Source: Streptomyces sp. ISL-36 (GTDB lineage: Bacteria > Actinomycetota > Actinomycetes > Streptomycetales > Streptomycetaceae). Taken from it: a DNA stretch of 38,493 nucleotides. Location: NCBI RefSeq assembly GCF_018614205.1, contig NZ_JAGGOS010000210.1, positions 1-38,493 of the forward strand. Direction: 5' to 3'. The notes beneath the pieces are model-generated. The model was given only the letters and a program-made list of their open reading frames with translations, had not been told where the DNA came from and did not search any database. Numbering within the stretch: position 1 is the first letter of the stretch; each line of letters starts with the position of its first letter. The position numbers and the translations under genes are program-made. Positions 1 through 8,535 of this stretch are shown in pieces.

Positions 1-1818
1 GCGCCGGCCCAGGCACCGGCCCAGGCACCGGCATCGACCTCGCGCCGCCCGGGCGTGCGAAAGGCCGCCGAGGCGGTCCCGCCAGGCGCCGACCCCCGCT
101 TCGCGCACGGCCCGCTCGCGGTCGTCGACGTCGAGGACGGGCAGGCGTTCGCGTACTGCGTCGGCGGCCTGGTCCTGGACGTGCCGGCCAAGTCCCTTCC
201 GTCTCTGGTCCAATGGACCCTCACCGAGGCGAAGCTCGGCGCGCCGAAGCTGAGCGGACCGGGCAAGGACGCCGACCCGCTGATCGTGCTCACCGAAGCC
301 GCGTGCGAGCGCTACGGGCTGCCGGTCCGACTGACCGATCAGGAGCGGCTCACGGGACGGCTGCCCGAGGGCCACAAGGTCATCAAACAGCTGGTGCGCG
401 CCGACTGGAAGCTGACGAAGCGCGGGTTCGGCCCCTGGGCCCGGATCTACCGGCCGGCGCAGGGCTCCGCGCGCTCGTGCGTGCAGCTGTGCGTCCCGTC
501 CTGGGACGCGCTCGACACCCGCCACTGGGACGGCGCCGCCGCCCTGCCGCCTGCGGAACTCGCCCGGCTCCTGGGCGTGTACGCGTCCCGGGTGATGACG
601 CCGCGCGGCTCCACGGCCGTCACCGGCCTGGAACTGATGACGGCGCTGCACCCGCCGACCCGCGCGTCCGAGCCGGACGAGAACGGGGTACGGCACAGCG
701 AGCACAACCCCGGCAGTCTGGGCAGGAACCCGGTCGACCCCGCGCCGTGCGAGGCCCCCGACGGCCACCCCCTGCTCGCCGGCCTGCCGCGCTTCCACCG
801 GCGGACCCCCGCCGAAGTCCTGGTCGAGGAGGCGTACGACTGGGCGAGGCCGCTCACCGACGCGGAATGCCTCAAGCCGCACCTCGTGGGCATCGACGTG
901 AACATGGCCTTCGCCGCCGGTGCGAACGGCACGATCGTGGGACTGGGCGCGCCGACGCACGTCGAGAACCCCGCCTTCGATCCGAAGCTGCCCGGTGCCT
1001 GGCTGGTCGATCTCTCGCACGTCGACCTGTCCCGTGTCCTGGTCGGCAAGGAGTGGCGGCAGCTGGAAGGTGACCTGCTGCCGAGCCCGTTCACGCCGAA
1101 GGGCGACCGGCCGGAGGGCCCGGCCTGGTACGCGACACCGACCGTCGCGTACGCGGTGGAGCTCGGCTACGACGTCGCGCCGATCGAGGCGTACGTACGG
1201 TACGAGAACGGCCGCTACCTCGACGCCTGGTACAACCGGCTGCGCGACGCGTACGTGGCGACGATGGCCGACCTCGGCGTCACCGCCGACCTGTCCCCGC
1301 AGGACTTCCTCGCGGCCATGGACGGCCACAAGCACGTGGACCCGCAGCTGGCGATCGTCCTCTTCGCGATCAAGGCGACGGTCAAGGGCGGCATCGGCAA
1401 GCTCCGCGAGCGTCCCCGCGGCGAGGGCTGGAAGCCCGGCGAGCCGTGGCGGGCCCTGTCCCGCCCGACATGGCGGCCCGACATCCGCGCCGCCGTCATC
1501 TCCCGCACACGGGTCAACATGCACCGCAAGCTGCTCAAGCACGCAGCCGTCACCGGCCAGTACCCGGTCGCGATCCTGTCTGACTGCGCCGTGTACGCGG
1601 CCGACGGACCGACCCCGCTCGACTTCCTGCCGTACAAGGACGGCAAGCCCCTGCCCGGCGGCTTCCGGCTCGGCGTCAGCCCGGGCATGGTCAAGCACGA
1701 GGGCACCCAGAGCGTGCTGTGGGGTGAGGGCGTACGGGAGCAGTACGACGCTCCGGAGCTGAACCTCGCCCGGTACATCAAGGACGGCAACGTCACCCAC
1801 AAGGACGACGGGGAGTAG
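1..1818 (+). CDS. tap: Telomere-associated protein Tap (5' end outside window)
   Basis: Tap works with the terminal protein Tpg to complete and cap the ends of linear Streptomyces replicons. The frame is open from base 1 (reading APAQAPAQAPAS...), so the N-terminus is missing; a GTG at 55 is probably internal. About 605 residues are visible, against roughly 740 for known Tap proteins. Identification rests on overall resemblance to Tap and on the tpg gene 6 bp downstream. Counting from the GTG at 55, the C-terminal half contains GIDVNMAFAAG (Asp about 281), KATVKGGIGKL (Lys about 440) and ILSDCAVYA (Asp about 510). Their order and spacing resemble motifs A, B and C of protein-primed family B DNA polymerases, although the second Asp of motif C is replaced by Ala. 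Tap and tpg form an operon. Family call is firm; the polymerase reading is inference. Confidence 0.92.
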   Translation, partial: APAQAPAQAPASTSRRPGVRKAAEAVPPGADPRFAHGPLAVVDVEDGQAFAYCVGGLVLDVPAKSLPSLVQWTLTEAKLGAPKLSGPGKDADPLIVLTEAACERYGLPVRLTDQERLTGRLPEGHKVIKQLVRADWKLTKRGFGPWARIYRPAQGSARSCVQLCVPSWDALDTRHWDGAAALPPAELARLLGVYASRVMTPRGSTAVTGLELMTALHPPTRASEPDENGVRHSEHNPGSLGRNPVDPAPCEAPDGHPLLAGLPRFHRRTPAEVLVEEAYDWARPLTDAECLKPHLVGIDVNMAFAAGANGTIVGLGAPTHVENPAFDPKLPGAWLVDLSHVDLSRVLVGKEWRQLEGDLLPSPFTPKGDRPEGPAWYATPTVAYAVELGYDVAPIEAYVRYENGRYLDAWYNRLRDAYVATMADLGVTADLSPQDFLAAMDGHKHVDPQLAIVLFAIKATVKGGIGKLRERPRGEGWKPGEPWRALSRPTWRPDIRAAVISRTRVNMHRKLLKHAAVTGQYPVAILSDCAVYAADGPTPLDFLPYKDGKPLPGGFRLGVSPGMVKHEGTQSVLWGEGVREQYDAPELNLARYIKDGNVTHKDDGE

Positions 1819-1824
1819 CCCGCG

Positions 1825-2379
1825 ATGGCACAGCTCGGGGACGGCCTCGACCAGGCGGTCCAGAAGGCGTTCACCCGCCCGGTCCCGAAGTCGGCCGGCG
1901 CGCGGATGCGCTACCTGGTCAAGCAGCTCAAGGGCACCAAGGCGGCGGCCGAGACGCTCGGGATCTCCCAGCGCACCGTGGAGCGGTACGTGAAGGACCA
2001 GATCAGGAAGCCCCGTCCCGAGCTCGCCGCCCGCCTGGCGGCCGAGGTCAAGAAGCGGTGGCAGCCGCAGATCCGCGCGAAGGCGAAGGAGAAGGCCGCC
2101 ACCACCGGAGGCATCGTCGTCGACACCCGTGCCCGCTTCGGCTACACCGCCGCTCCGGGCACCACCGACGACGGCCGGATGCGCCACCTCACCGTGGCGC
2201 TCCCACCCGAGTTCGCCGCCCGCCTCTTCGACGCCCGGGACCAGGGCGCCACCGAGCAGCAGTTGCGCGACATCGCGGCGGAGGGACTCCAGGAGATCTA
2301 CTTCAAGGACCACGGCCGCCGTGCCGGCGACCTGCTGGTGGAGTTCACCGATCTCGAACACATCGAGTTCGACCTGTAG
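1825..2379 (+). CDS. tpg: Terminal protein Tpg of linear replicons
   Basis: Tpg is the protein that becomes covalently linked to the 5' ends of linear Streptomyces chromosomes and plasmids and primes DNA synthesis to fill the terminal gap. The 184-residue product has the length usual for the family. Residues about 36-58 (GTKAAAETLGISQRTVERYV) look like a helix-turn-helix, followed by a basic stretch at 60-92. Thr113-Thr114 lie in APGTTDDGRM, the region where I recall the priming threonine of Tpg being placed; that assignment is from memory. The ATG follows the tap stop after only 6 bp, so the two genes are probably co-transcribed. Thirty-two bases after its TAG stop the sequence is interrupted by a Tn7-like transposon. 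Confidence 0.95.
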   Translation: MAQLGDGLDQAVQKAFTRPVPKSAGARMRYLVKQLKGTKAAAETLGISQRTVERYVKDQIRKPRPELAARLAAEVKKRWQPQIRAKAKEKAATTGGIVVDTRARFGYTAAPGTTDDGRMRHLTVALPPEFAARLFDARDQGATEQQLRDIAAEGLQEIYFKDHGRRAGDLLVEFTDLEHIEFDL

Positions 2380-2406
2380 CCCCCTGCGCCGGCCCGCCGC
2401 TGCCGG

Positions 2407-2411
2407 TCACC
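2407..2411. repeat. Target-site duplication TCACC, left copy
   Basis: The five bases TCACC directly precede the left transposon terminus at 2412 and are repeated exactly at 9862-9866, directly after the right terminus. A 5-bp duplication is the length made by Tn7 and related DDE transposons. Joining the flanks predicts the empty site ...GCCGGTCACCGCCCGTG.... Confidence 0.9.
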
Positions 2412-2442
2412 TGTGACTGAGCGCTTCAGTTGGCGAGTGAGC
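2412..2442 (+). repeat. Left terminal inverted repeat
   Basis: It begins TGTGACTGAGCGCTTCA, then G, then TTGGCGAGTGAGC, and matches the reverse complement of 9831-9861 at 30 of 31 positions. The repeat also encodes the last residues and the stop codon (2426-2428) of tniQ. A related copy follows at 2439-2463 (GAGCGTGCGAGTTGGCGGGT...), giving two tandem candidate transposase-binding sites at this end. Confidence 0.92.
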
Positions 2443-4291
2443 GTGCGAGTTGGCGGGTTGAGCGGGCGGCGTCGACGGCTCGGGTGAGCTGGGTGGCGTA
2501 GGCGTCGAGAAGCGGCTTCATCTGCTGGTAGAAGGGCACCTTGTTCTGCCGGATCCAGTGACCGATGGTGAACCGGTCCTGGCTCCATGCCGCGTCGAGC
2601 TCGGGGTCGTTTCGGGCTTCGGCCGGTTGTGGGGCGAATTGGGTTTCGCCGTGCGTGACCTGGGTCCAGATGTAGGCCGTGGCGGCGAGGTGTGCGCGGT
2701 CGTCGGAGAGGTAGCGGGGGCTGGGCTGGCGTTTCAGCTGGTCGGCGATCTGGTGCCATGCGTCTGGTGGCAGTGCCCAGTCAGCGAGAAGGGTGCGGCG
2801 GTGCCAGTAGTCGATCAGTGCTGAGGAGGCGAGGGCTGCGGCGATCGCGTCCAGGGCTCGTTCGTATGCCTCCGGGGTTCCCTGCCGGCGGGCCCACCGC
2901 GTGATGGGGGTGCCCAAGCCCTTTCCGGCGATGCTGAGTCCGAGGAACTCGGCGGCATCGGCGGTGCTCTTGCCGAGAGCTCGCCGGACGAGGAAGGCGG
3001 AGGTTGTGCGCCGCAGGACCGGCATGCTGAAGGCGACGGTGAAGGCGACGGTGAAGGCGTCAAGGTGGCGTTCTGCCCACTCCAGGGGGAGGAATGCCGG
3101 AACGTGCTGGGGGCCGTAGTCGAGGCCGCGGTGTGGCAGCCGGCTTCCGCCCCTGCCGCTTCTGCGGTGGGTGGAGACCAGGTATTCAGCGGCGTCTCGG
3201 AATCGCTGGGAACAGTCGTCCTGGTAGCGGCGGAAGCCGGTGTCCCAGCTGCGGTGGCGTTTCGGGGCGATGCCACTGGGGGTGCGGTTCTCGACTGGCG
3301 CGAGTGGAGCCAGTGCGGTCTGCAGATCGGCGGCCGACAGGATGACGTCGGCGGCGAGGAGGATGCTCGCGCAGGTCCGGGCATCTTGGGGCGGCGTGCT
3401 GACATGGATGGAGAGCGAGGGGTCCTGCCGGGCGGCCAGCACCTGATCTGTGCGGCGGGTGTCGACGCCCGGCGCGGTGGGGCGAGCCCTCGGCCAGGTG
3501 ATCATGACGAGTCCGCTGACCATCTGCAGATCGGTGAAGTACTCGCTGGCCGTCGCGGCGGGGGTGTCCGGGCCGAGCATGGTGGTGATCTTCTTCTGCA
3601 GTGCGGTGAGTTCCCTGGGCAAGGGGTCTGCTGGTCCGGGCGGCTGCTTGTCCAGACGGGCGCCGCAAAGGTGGGCCGTTCGCTGTGTGCGGCGCGACCC
3701 GTGGGCGAGGGGTGCTCGGCACTGGGCCGGATGGAGTCCGGCGATGGTCGGGCGGCCAATCAGCTGTCCGGGGCGGTCGGTGAGTGGTCTCTGGCATTCG
3801 GGACAGAGATGTTCGAGGAAGCGCTGGTGGTGCGGGCATGCGATGACGACGGGCAGTCTCCAGTCGCTCTTCCAGGGGCCGCCGTGGTCTGTCTGCAGCT
3901 GGGTCCCGTCGCCGGCGAGGCAGTCGGGGCAGTAGCGGGCTGCTGCGGGGGAAGAGCCAGTCCAGTGCGGGGATGCGCTTGCCGGCGCGAACGACGTCAA
4001 GGCTGTGGGCGATGGGCGGGTAGCGGGGTGCGAGCGGCAGCAGGGTCAAGGCGTGGCTTCGGCGGCGGTGAGCCGGGTGGCGGTCTGGAAGTCGCTCATC
4101 CGCGGGGCGGGCAGTTCGAGGGAGAGGGCCGTGCGGGTGACGGCCTGGGTGTTGGGCTGATACTCGGCCAGACCGGTGCGTCGCAGGACGATGTCTGGTG
4201 CGACGTCCAGGCGGTGGGCGAGTCGCATCACGTAGCCGGCCAGCAGTTCGCCGGGCAGCGGGTCCAGGCTCCGGGGGAGCGGTGCGATCAT
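2426..4291 (-). pseudogene. tniQ: TniQ/TnsD-family target selector, two frameshifts
   Basis: TniQ/TnsD proteins choose the insertion site of Tn7- and Tn5053-type transposons. The ATG at 4291 overlaps the tnsC stop as ATGA. The first ~79 codons (RSLDPLPGELLAGYVMRLAHRLDVAPD) are a typical TniQ N-terminus but end at a TGA at 4046-4048. About 30 residues (ALTLLPLAPRYPPIAHSLD and onward to ALDWLFPRS) then read in another frame to about 3958. The original frame resumes with RYCPDCLAGDG, ACPHHQRFLEHLCPEC and the rest of a ~500-residue C-terminal region, where Cys/His pairs suggest zinc binding. The simplest explanation is one lost base near 4055 and one gained base near 3958. A 12-bp tandem duplication (3032-3055) repeats Phe-Thr-Val-Ala. 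Sequencing error remains possible. Confidence 0.85.
2471..2493 (+). repeat. Inner inverted block of left end, candidate TnsB site
   Basis: GTCGACGGCTCGGGTGAGCTGGG here is matched on the other strand at 9782-9803 with two substitutions and one missing G. It lies 59 bp inside the left terminus; its partner lies 58 bp inside the right one. Conserved sequence at equal depth in both ends fits multiple ordered TnsB-binding sites as in Tn7. Confidence 0.7.
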
Positions 4292-5540
4292 CGGGCGCCT
4301 TCCTGGGCCGTGCCGAGGGGGCCGCGGTCGTCGAAGACGGTGTTGCGGCCGCGACGGGGCTTGCGCCGGGCGGGCTTTTCGGGGACGGCGGGGACTTCGC
4401 CGGCGCCGGCGTCGCGCCGGTCGCTGTCGCGCAGGTCGATGGCGATGCCCTCAAGGAGCTCTTCGTCCAGGCGTTCGCGGCCGGAGTCGATGGCCTCGCG
4501 GCAGCCGTCCTCGATGAGCCGTTCCAGGAGGCCGACGACACCGTTGGTGCGGTGGTAGAGGTACTCGGCATCGTGCCCCCGGTGAGCATGTCGGGGGCCG
4601 CGTCCAGGAGCCGCAGGCCGCTCTGGACGCCGTGCAGGTGTTGAACCCAGGCGGTGATCTGCGGTGCGGTGCTGTAGTGGAAGCGGTCCAGCTCGATCAG
4701 ATCGAAGCGCCGTTCGGTCTGCGTGGCCTCCAGCCCGTGGGCCTTGGCATGCCGGGAGGGCGGGAGCCGCCACTGGCCGGTGGCCGGGTCGTGGCGCCCT
4801 TCGCGCAGCAGCCCGGAGCCGGGGATGTCGACGCCGACCAGGACCAGGGTGACGTTCATGCTCATGAAGGCGCGGATCAGGTCGAGGGTGTCCTGGTCGT
4901 CGGCCCGGTGCATGCGAAGTCTCATGATGTCGTCCAGGATCAGGACCTTGGTGCCATGGTCCCGCAGGGAGGCCGTGACCTGGCGGATCAGGTCGGGCAG
5001 GTCCGCGCGCGGGGCGATCGGCGCGTCGAAGAAGTTCAGGATCGCCTTGCAGGTGCTCTTCGGCTTCGCGGTCACCGGTGTCTGGACGTAGGCGACTGGG
5101 ATGTGCAGGTCGCGGGCGCCGGGGCGGGCGTCGGGGTTGAGGTAGTCGTTGAGGGCCAGCCAGCGTTCCTGGAAAGCGGCGGCGATCTCGCAGACGCATT
5201 CGGTCTTGCCCTGGTAGCCGCCGCCGGAGACCATCACCCCGGCCCGGGTATTGGGCTTGATCTTCAGCGCGTTGGTCTCGATGCGGCCGATGAGGAGTTT
5301 CTCCACCGCCCGGCTCATCGGGGTGTCCAGCAGCTGCAGGTTCGCGTGGGTGGCCGTGCGGTGCAGGTTGTGCAGCATCTTCTTGCGCCGGCTCAGCAGC
5401 CCGAAGGCCGCGCGGTCCATGATTGGCGCCGGGACGAACAGCTTGCGGGTGCGGCACCAGTGCTGCCAGCCGGTCGCGGTGTCGCGGGCCGGAGCGGGGC
5501 CGGTCAGGACGAACGGCAGCGTCTCCTTCTCGCCTGTCAC
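4288..5540 (-). pseudogene. tniB: TnsC/TniB-like AAA ATPase, frameshifted
   Basis: This family is the ATP-dependent matchmaker between target selector and transposase. The GTG at 5540 overlaps the tnsB stop as GTGA. Visible motifs are Walker A GGGYQGKTE and Walker B KVLILDDIMR, in a frame that runs from 5540 to about 4568 and ends near LLDAAPDMLTGG. The expected continuation EYLYHRTNGVVGLLERLIEDG lies in a neighbouring frame and runs to the TGA at 4288. Restoring one C in the run at 4567-4569 (giving Met-Pro-Glu-Tyr-Leu) would rejoin them, so a single-base deletion is likely. The intact product would be about 417 residues. Truncated, it lacks the C-terminal part of the protein and would read into unrelated sequence. 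Confidence 0.85.
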
Positions 5541-7567
5541 TGCGGTCCTTCCTGTACCGGTTGAGGAACGGATTCGTCGTCGGGCAGCGCGAACAGTGAG
5601 TGCTTGCGCGGGCCGTCGCCGAGGCGGGGTGGCGAGACGAGCGGGACATCGACCGCGGCCTCGCGCCGGCGGCGCCGTTCCGCGTCGACGGCCTGCTGGT
5701 TCTGACGGACGAGCTCGGCCGGCCGCGGCGCGACGGGCAGCGACGCGGCGGGGGCCGTCCGGTCGCGTTCGGCGGCCCGTGCGCGGGCGACTTCGCGGGC
5801 CCTTTCGGCCCGTTCGGCCTTGGTCATCTGGCTTGGCCAGGAGCCGACCGGAGACCGGGCGCCGACCAAGTCGAGCAGGACGGGCAGGAGTTCGGTGTCG
5901 TCGCGGGGTGTGAGCCCGGCCCGGGCGGCCTCGCGCAGGACCTGCTGCACTCGCGCGTCGGAGAACGCGAGGACGTCCTCCCCGGTGGCCAGCCCGTTCC
6001 AGGGCAGGGTATGCCAGTGGCCGACGAGTTCGATGAACGCCTGGCGGCAGTCGCGGGGATCGCGGTGCACGACCCACTTGCCCCGGTGCCGGCCGCTGCG
6101 AGGGGAGGGAAGCGAGCCGAGCTCGCCCAGGACGGGGTGATCGCCGCCATACCAAAGTCCGCCGATCTTGACCCCGCGACGGCCGTGGATCTTCACGAAG
6201 TGCGCGGGCAGAAGGCGCTGGTAGAGATTCGCATCCGGGATCTGCAGGGCGATCCCGTCGCGGGCCGCCGCTGTCGCGAACAGTGTGTTCGGGCTGTGCC
6301 GCCCGCCGGGGTCCCAGGCGGGCGCGTACTGGTCCAGCCTGCGGTTCTGCCAGACCCCCACGATCCAGGTGGCCAGCAGATGCTCCGCCTCGTCCACGGT
6401 CCAGACCGCGTCGCCCTCCGGGTCGGCGCCCCGGTCGGCGACATCCCGCCCGCGGTAGCCCAGCAGCATCTCCAGCAACAGCGACTGGATCCCTGAGAAC
6501 GCGCGTTCGCAGGCCGCCTTGTCCTGAGCCCGCATCGCCCTCGCCGGCAGCACCACCATCCCGAGCGTGCGGGCGACCTGCACCAGATGGTGGTTCTTGT
6601 AGACGCTGCCATGATCGCTGGTCACCGTCTCCGGCGCGAAGAACGGCCGCCCGGCAACCGGATGGCCTGCGAACTCGGTCACCAGCGCGGCCGGGACGCC
6701 GGGGTAGTGCCATTCCATCTCCGGCGTCCAGTCCGGCCGCATCGGCAGCGGCAGCATCGCGTCCCGCAGCAGCATGGCCACCTCGACGGAGGAGTCCGAA
6801 TCCGGGGTGAGCCGGAACGCGACCAGGGAGTGCGTGAACGCGTCCAGTCCGAGGGTGAGGTCAACGGAGATCGACTCGCCGAACACGTCGTCGCGCAGCT
6901 TCACCGGGAACGGCGTGGTGTCCAGCACGACCACCTGGCCGGGACGGGTGATCGTCACGGTAGTGCCGCCGGTATCCACCGCCGCGGCCGACCGGAGATA
7001 ACGCTGACGTCCCCTCTCGGGCCCGTACCACTCCTTCCAGACCTTCAACAGCGTCGTGTAGTGCGGGATCTTCTCTTCCGCTTCCGTGCCGAACTTCTCC
7101 CGCACGAACTGGTGGATCAGCCGTTCCTTGGTCTTCATGCCGACCCGGGAGCGGTGCAGGCACTCCGCGTGGACCGCGTGGATCGCCTCCGCGACCTGCG
7201 GCGTGATCGTGCGGTGCCCCGGCAGCACGGGGGTGAGTCGTCCGTCCCTCAGCCCCATGATCCCCTGCTCAGGCCAGGCAGCAGACCACCGCTGCAGGGT
7301 GCGCTCGCTGACCTGCCCCAGGCCCAGCTGGCGGGCGTCGTCCGGGTGCAGGGCCTTCAGCTCGGCCACCTTGGCCCGCCGGCGCTCGGTCAACGTGGTT
7401 CGCTCCGGGTCGTACTCGGGCCGGGGTTCCCCCTCCTAGGCCCAGTGCCGGCTGCCGCTGCGGAAACCGCTCTCGGCCTCCAGGAAGTGGGCCACCCTCA
7501 GCCGGAGCCGCTTCTGGTCATCGGCTTTCAGGTCCTCGAACCGCGTGGGCTGCTGCTTGTCATTCAT
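5537..7567 (-). pseudogene. tniA: TnsB/TniA DDE transposase, in-frame amber stop
   Basis: The transposase cuts and joins transposon ends. The frame from the ATG at 7567 begins MNDKQQPTRFEDLKADDQKR and is stopped after 43 codons by TAG at 7438-7436. The same frame then continues without interruption (EGEPRPEYDPERTTLTERRR) to the TGA at 5537. From the TTG at 7393 there are 618 codons: an N-terminal helix-turn-helix-rich part, then an RNase H-fold core with VVLDTT, TSDHGSVYK and ACERAFSG, that is Asp158, Asp260 and Glu296. The last two are separated by 35 residues, the classic D,D35E spacing. A Mu-type beta-barrel C-terminal domain follows. The ATG overlaps the tnsA stop by 8 bases. Because the upstream codons look coding and the frame is kept, a nonsense mutation is more likely than a true later start; a TTG restart could still yield a shortened protein. 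Confidence 0.88.
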
Positions 7568-8405
7568 CGCGGCCTCCCACCGGATAGACCCACGTCTCAT
7601 CACCGAACGGCTGGGCCAGGTCGACGGCCATCCGCCGACGCCAGAGGAGATGGACCGCGTGGGTGCGGGCCACCGCCGGAACGTGCGTCTGCTCCACCAG
7701 CTCGGCGAACAGACACGGACGCCGACGGACCACTGCCATCAGCTGCGGCTCAAGCCCCAGAGGGTCGGCCATCGGGCGGCGCCGCACCGACAACGCGTCG
7801 ATCCCCGTCAGCACCTGCCGCCGCCAGCCGGTCACCACCATGTAGCGCCAGCCCGTGGCGGCCGCCACCTGCGCGGCCGCCGCGAACCGCACCTCGTCCT
7901 CCTCGCCGATCAGGCCTCCAGGGCGCACGTCCACCAGCCACGAGGCTTCCGCCGACAGCACGAGGAAGTCCGGAATGTGCGAGCCCTTGCCCTCCGAGGA
8001 GGAGAACCGCAGACGGAACGGCTGGGACAGTACTTCGTCGAATCCGCCGACGAAGTCCAGGACCAGCAGCAGCCAGCGCTCGGCCAGACTCTCGAAGCCG
8101 TGCTGCCGACCGGTCGAAACCAGGCACTCCAGCCCGGGCCGGTGACGCTGGCCCGTCCTCCAGGAAAACCGCCGCACCGGCACCGACGCCATCGCCGGCC
8201 CGGCCGACAGGTCCTTCACCGGGACGATGACGTCGGACTTCCCGACCTTCCACGTCACCGTCCACGTACGCGGCCAGCCCGGCCCCAGATCCAGGCACTC
8301 GGTGGCACGGTCGGGCAGCGAGTACGGCAGCACAAGGTCGTCAAGGCGGCAGGCATGGGACCACACCGGACCTGCCTGAACCTCGACAACCTGTACGTCA
8401 CCCAT
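7560..8405 (-). CDS. tnsA: TnsA-like endonuclease
   Basis: TnsA nicks the 5' ends of a Tn7-type element so that it is cut out rather than copied. The 281-residue product has the restriction-endonuclease-like pattern of the family: a Glu in FESLAERWLLLVLDF, then HIPDFLVL and WLVDVRP. The usual catalytic Lys after the last Asp is Arg here, which I believe is common in actinobacterial relatives, so activity cannot be assumed. I chose ATG 8405; a TTG at 8453 would add 16 residues of poor codon bias, and neither has a strong ribosome site. The stop overlaps the tnsB start. This is the only transposition gene of the element that appears intact. An end-like sequence lies 84 bp upstream of the start. 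Confidence 0.82.
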   Translation of the reverse strand: MGDVQVVEVQAGPVWSHACRLDDLVLPYSLPDRATECLDLGPGWPRTWTVTWKVGKSDVIVPVKDLSAGPAMASVPVRRFSWRTGQRHRPGLECLVSTGRQHGFESLAERWLLLVLDFVGGFDEVLSQPFRLRFSSSEGKGSHIPDFLVLSAEASWLVDVRPGGLIGEEDEVRFAAAAQVAAATGWRYMVVTGWRRQVLTGIDALSVRRRPMADPLGLEPQLMAVVRRRPCLFAELVEQTHVPAVARTHAVHLLWRRRMAVDLAQPFGDETWVYPVGGRDE

Positions 8406-8488
8406 GGCGAGAGCACACCGCAGAGCAGACGCCGTACGCGGGGAAAGGCCCAAACCAACATCAACAACCGGGCCGTACCGGTACCCTG

Positions 8489-8513
8489 CTCAACTCGCCA
8501 GACGAAGTGCTCA
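8489..8513 (-). repeat. Internal copy of transposon end motif, upstream of tnsA
   Basis: CTCAACTCGCCAGACGAAG followed by TGCTCA resembles the right terminus (CTCACTCGCCAAGTGAAG then CGCTCA) at most positions after one gap, and in the same orientation. It lacks the terminal ACA. It lies between the cargo gene stop and the tnsA start. It could be an operator through which TnsB represses the operon, or a fossil of an earlier right end. Confidence 0.6.
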
Positions 8514-8535
8514 CGCGGAAGGGAAAACCCTGGGG

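Noticed and set aside
3032..3055. 12-bp tandem repeat in tniQ as a regulatory element
   Set aside because: It is in frame and simply repeats Phe-Thr-Val-Ala within the coding region; slippage duplication is enough.
3065..4558. 497-codon plus-strand frame opposite tniQ
   Set aside because: It is antisense to a recognisable TniQ/TnsC coding region and its translation is Gly/Arg-rich with no domain: a GC-rich shadow.
3186..6713. A single open frame of 1175 codons on the minus strand
   Set aside because: It joins the real TnsC frame to out-of-frame, Arg/Pro-rich readings of tnsB and tniQ. Only 5540 to about 4568 and a short piece near 4050-3958 are genuine coding.
7393..7395. TTG at 7393 as the true transposase start
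   Set aside because: There is no overlap or ribosome site there, while the sequence before it is in frame, coding-like and reaches an ATG overlapping the tnsA stop; a nonsense mutation fits better.
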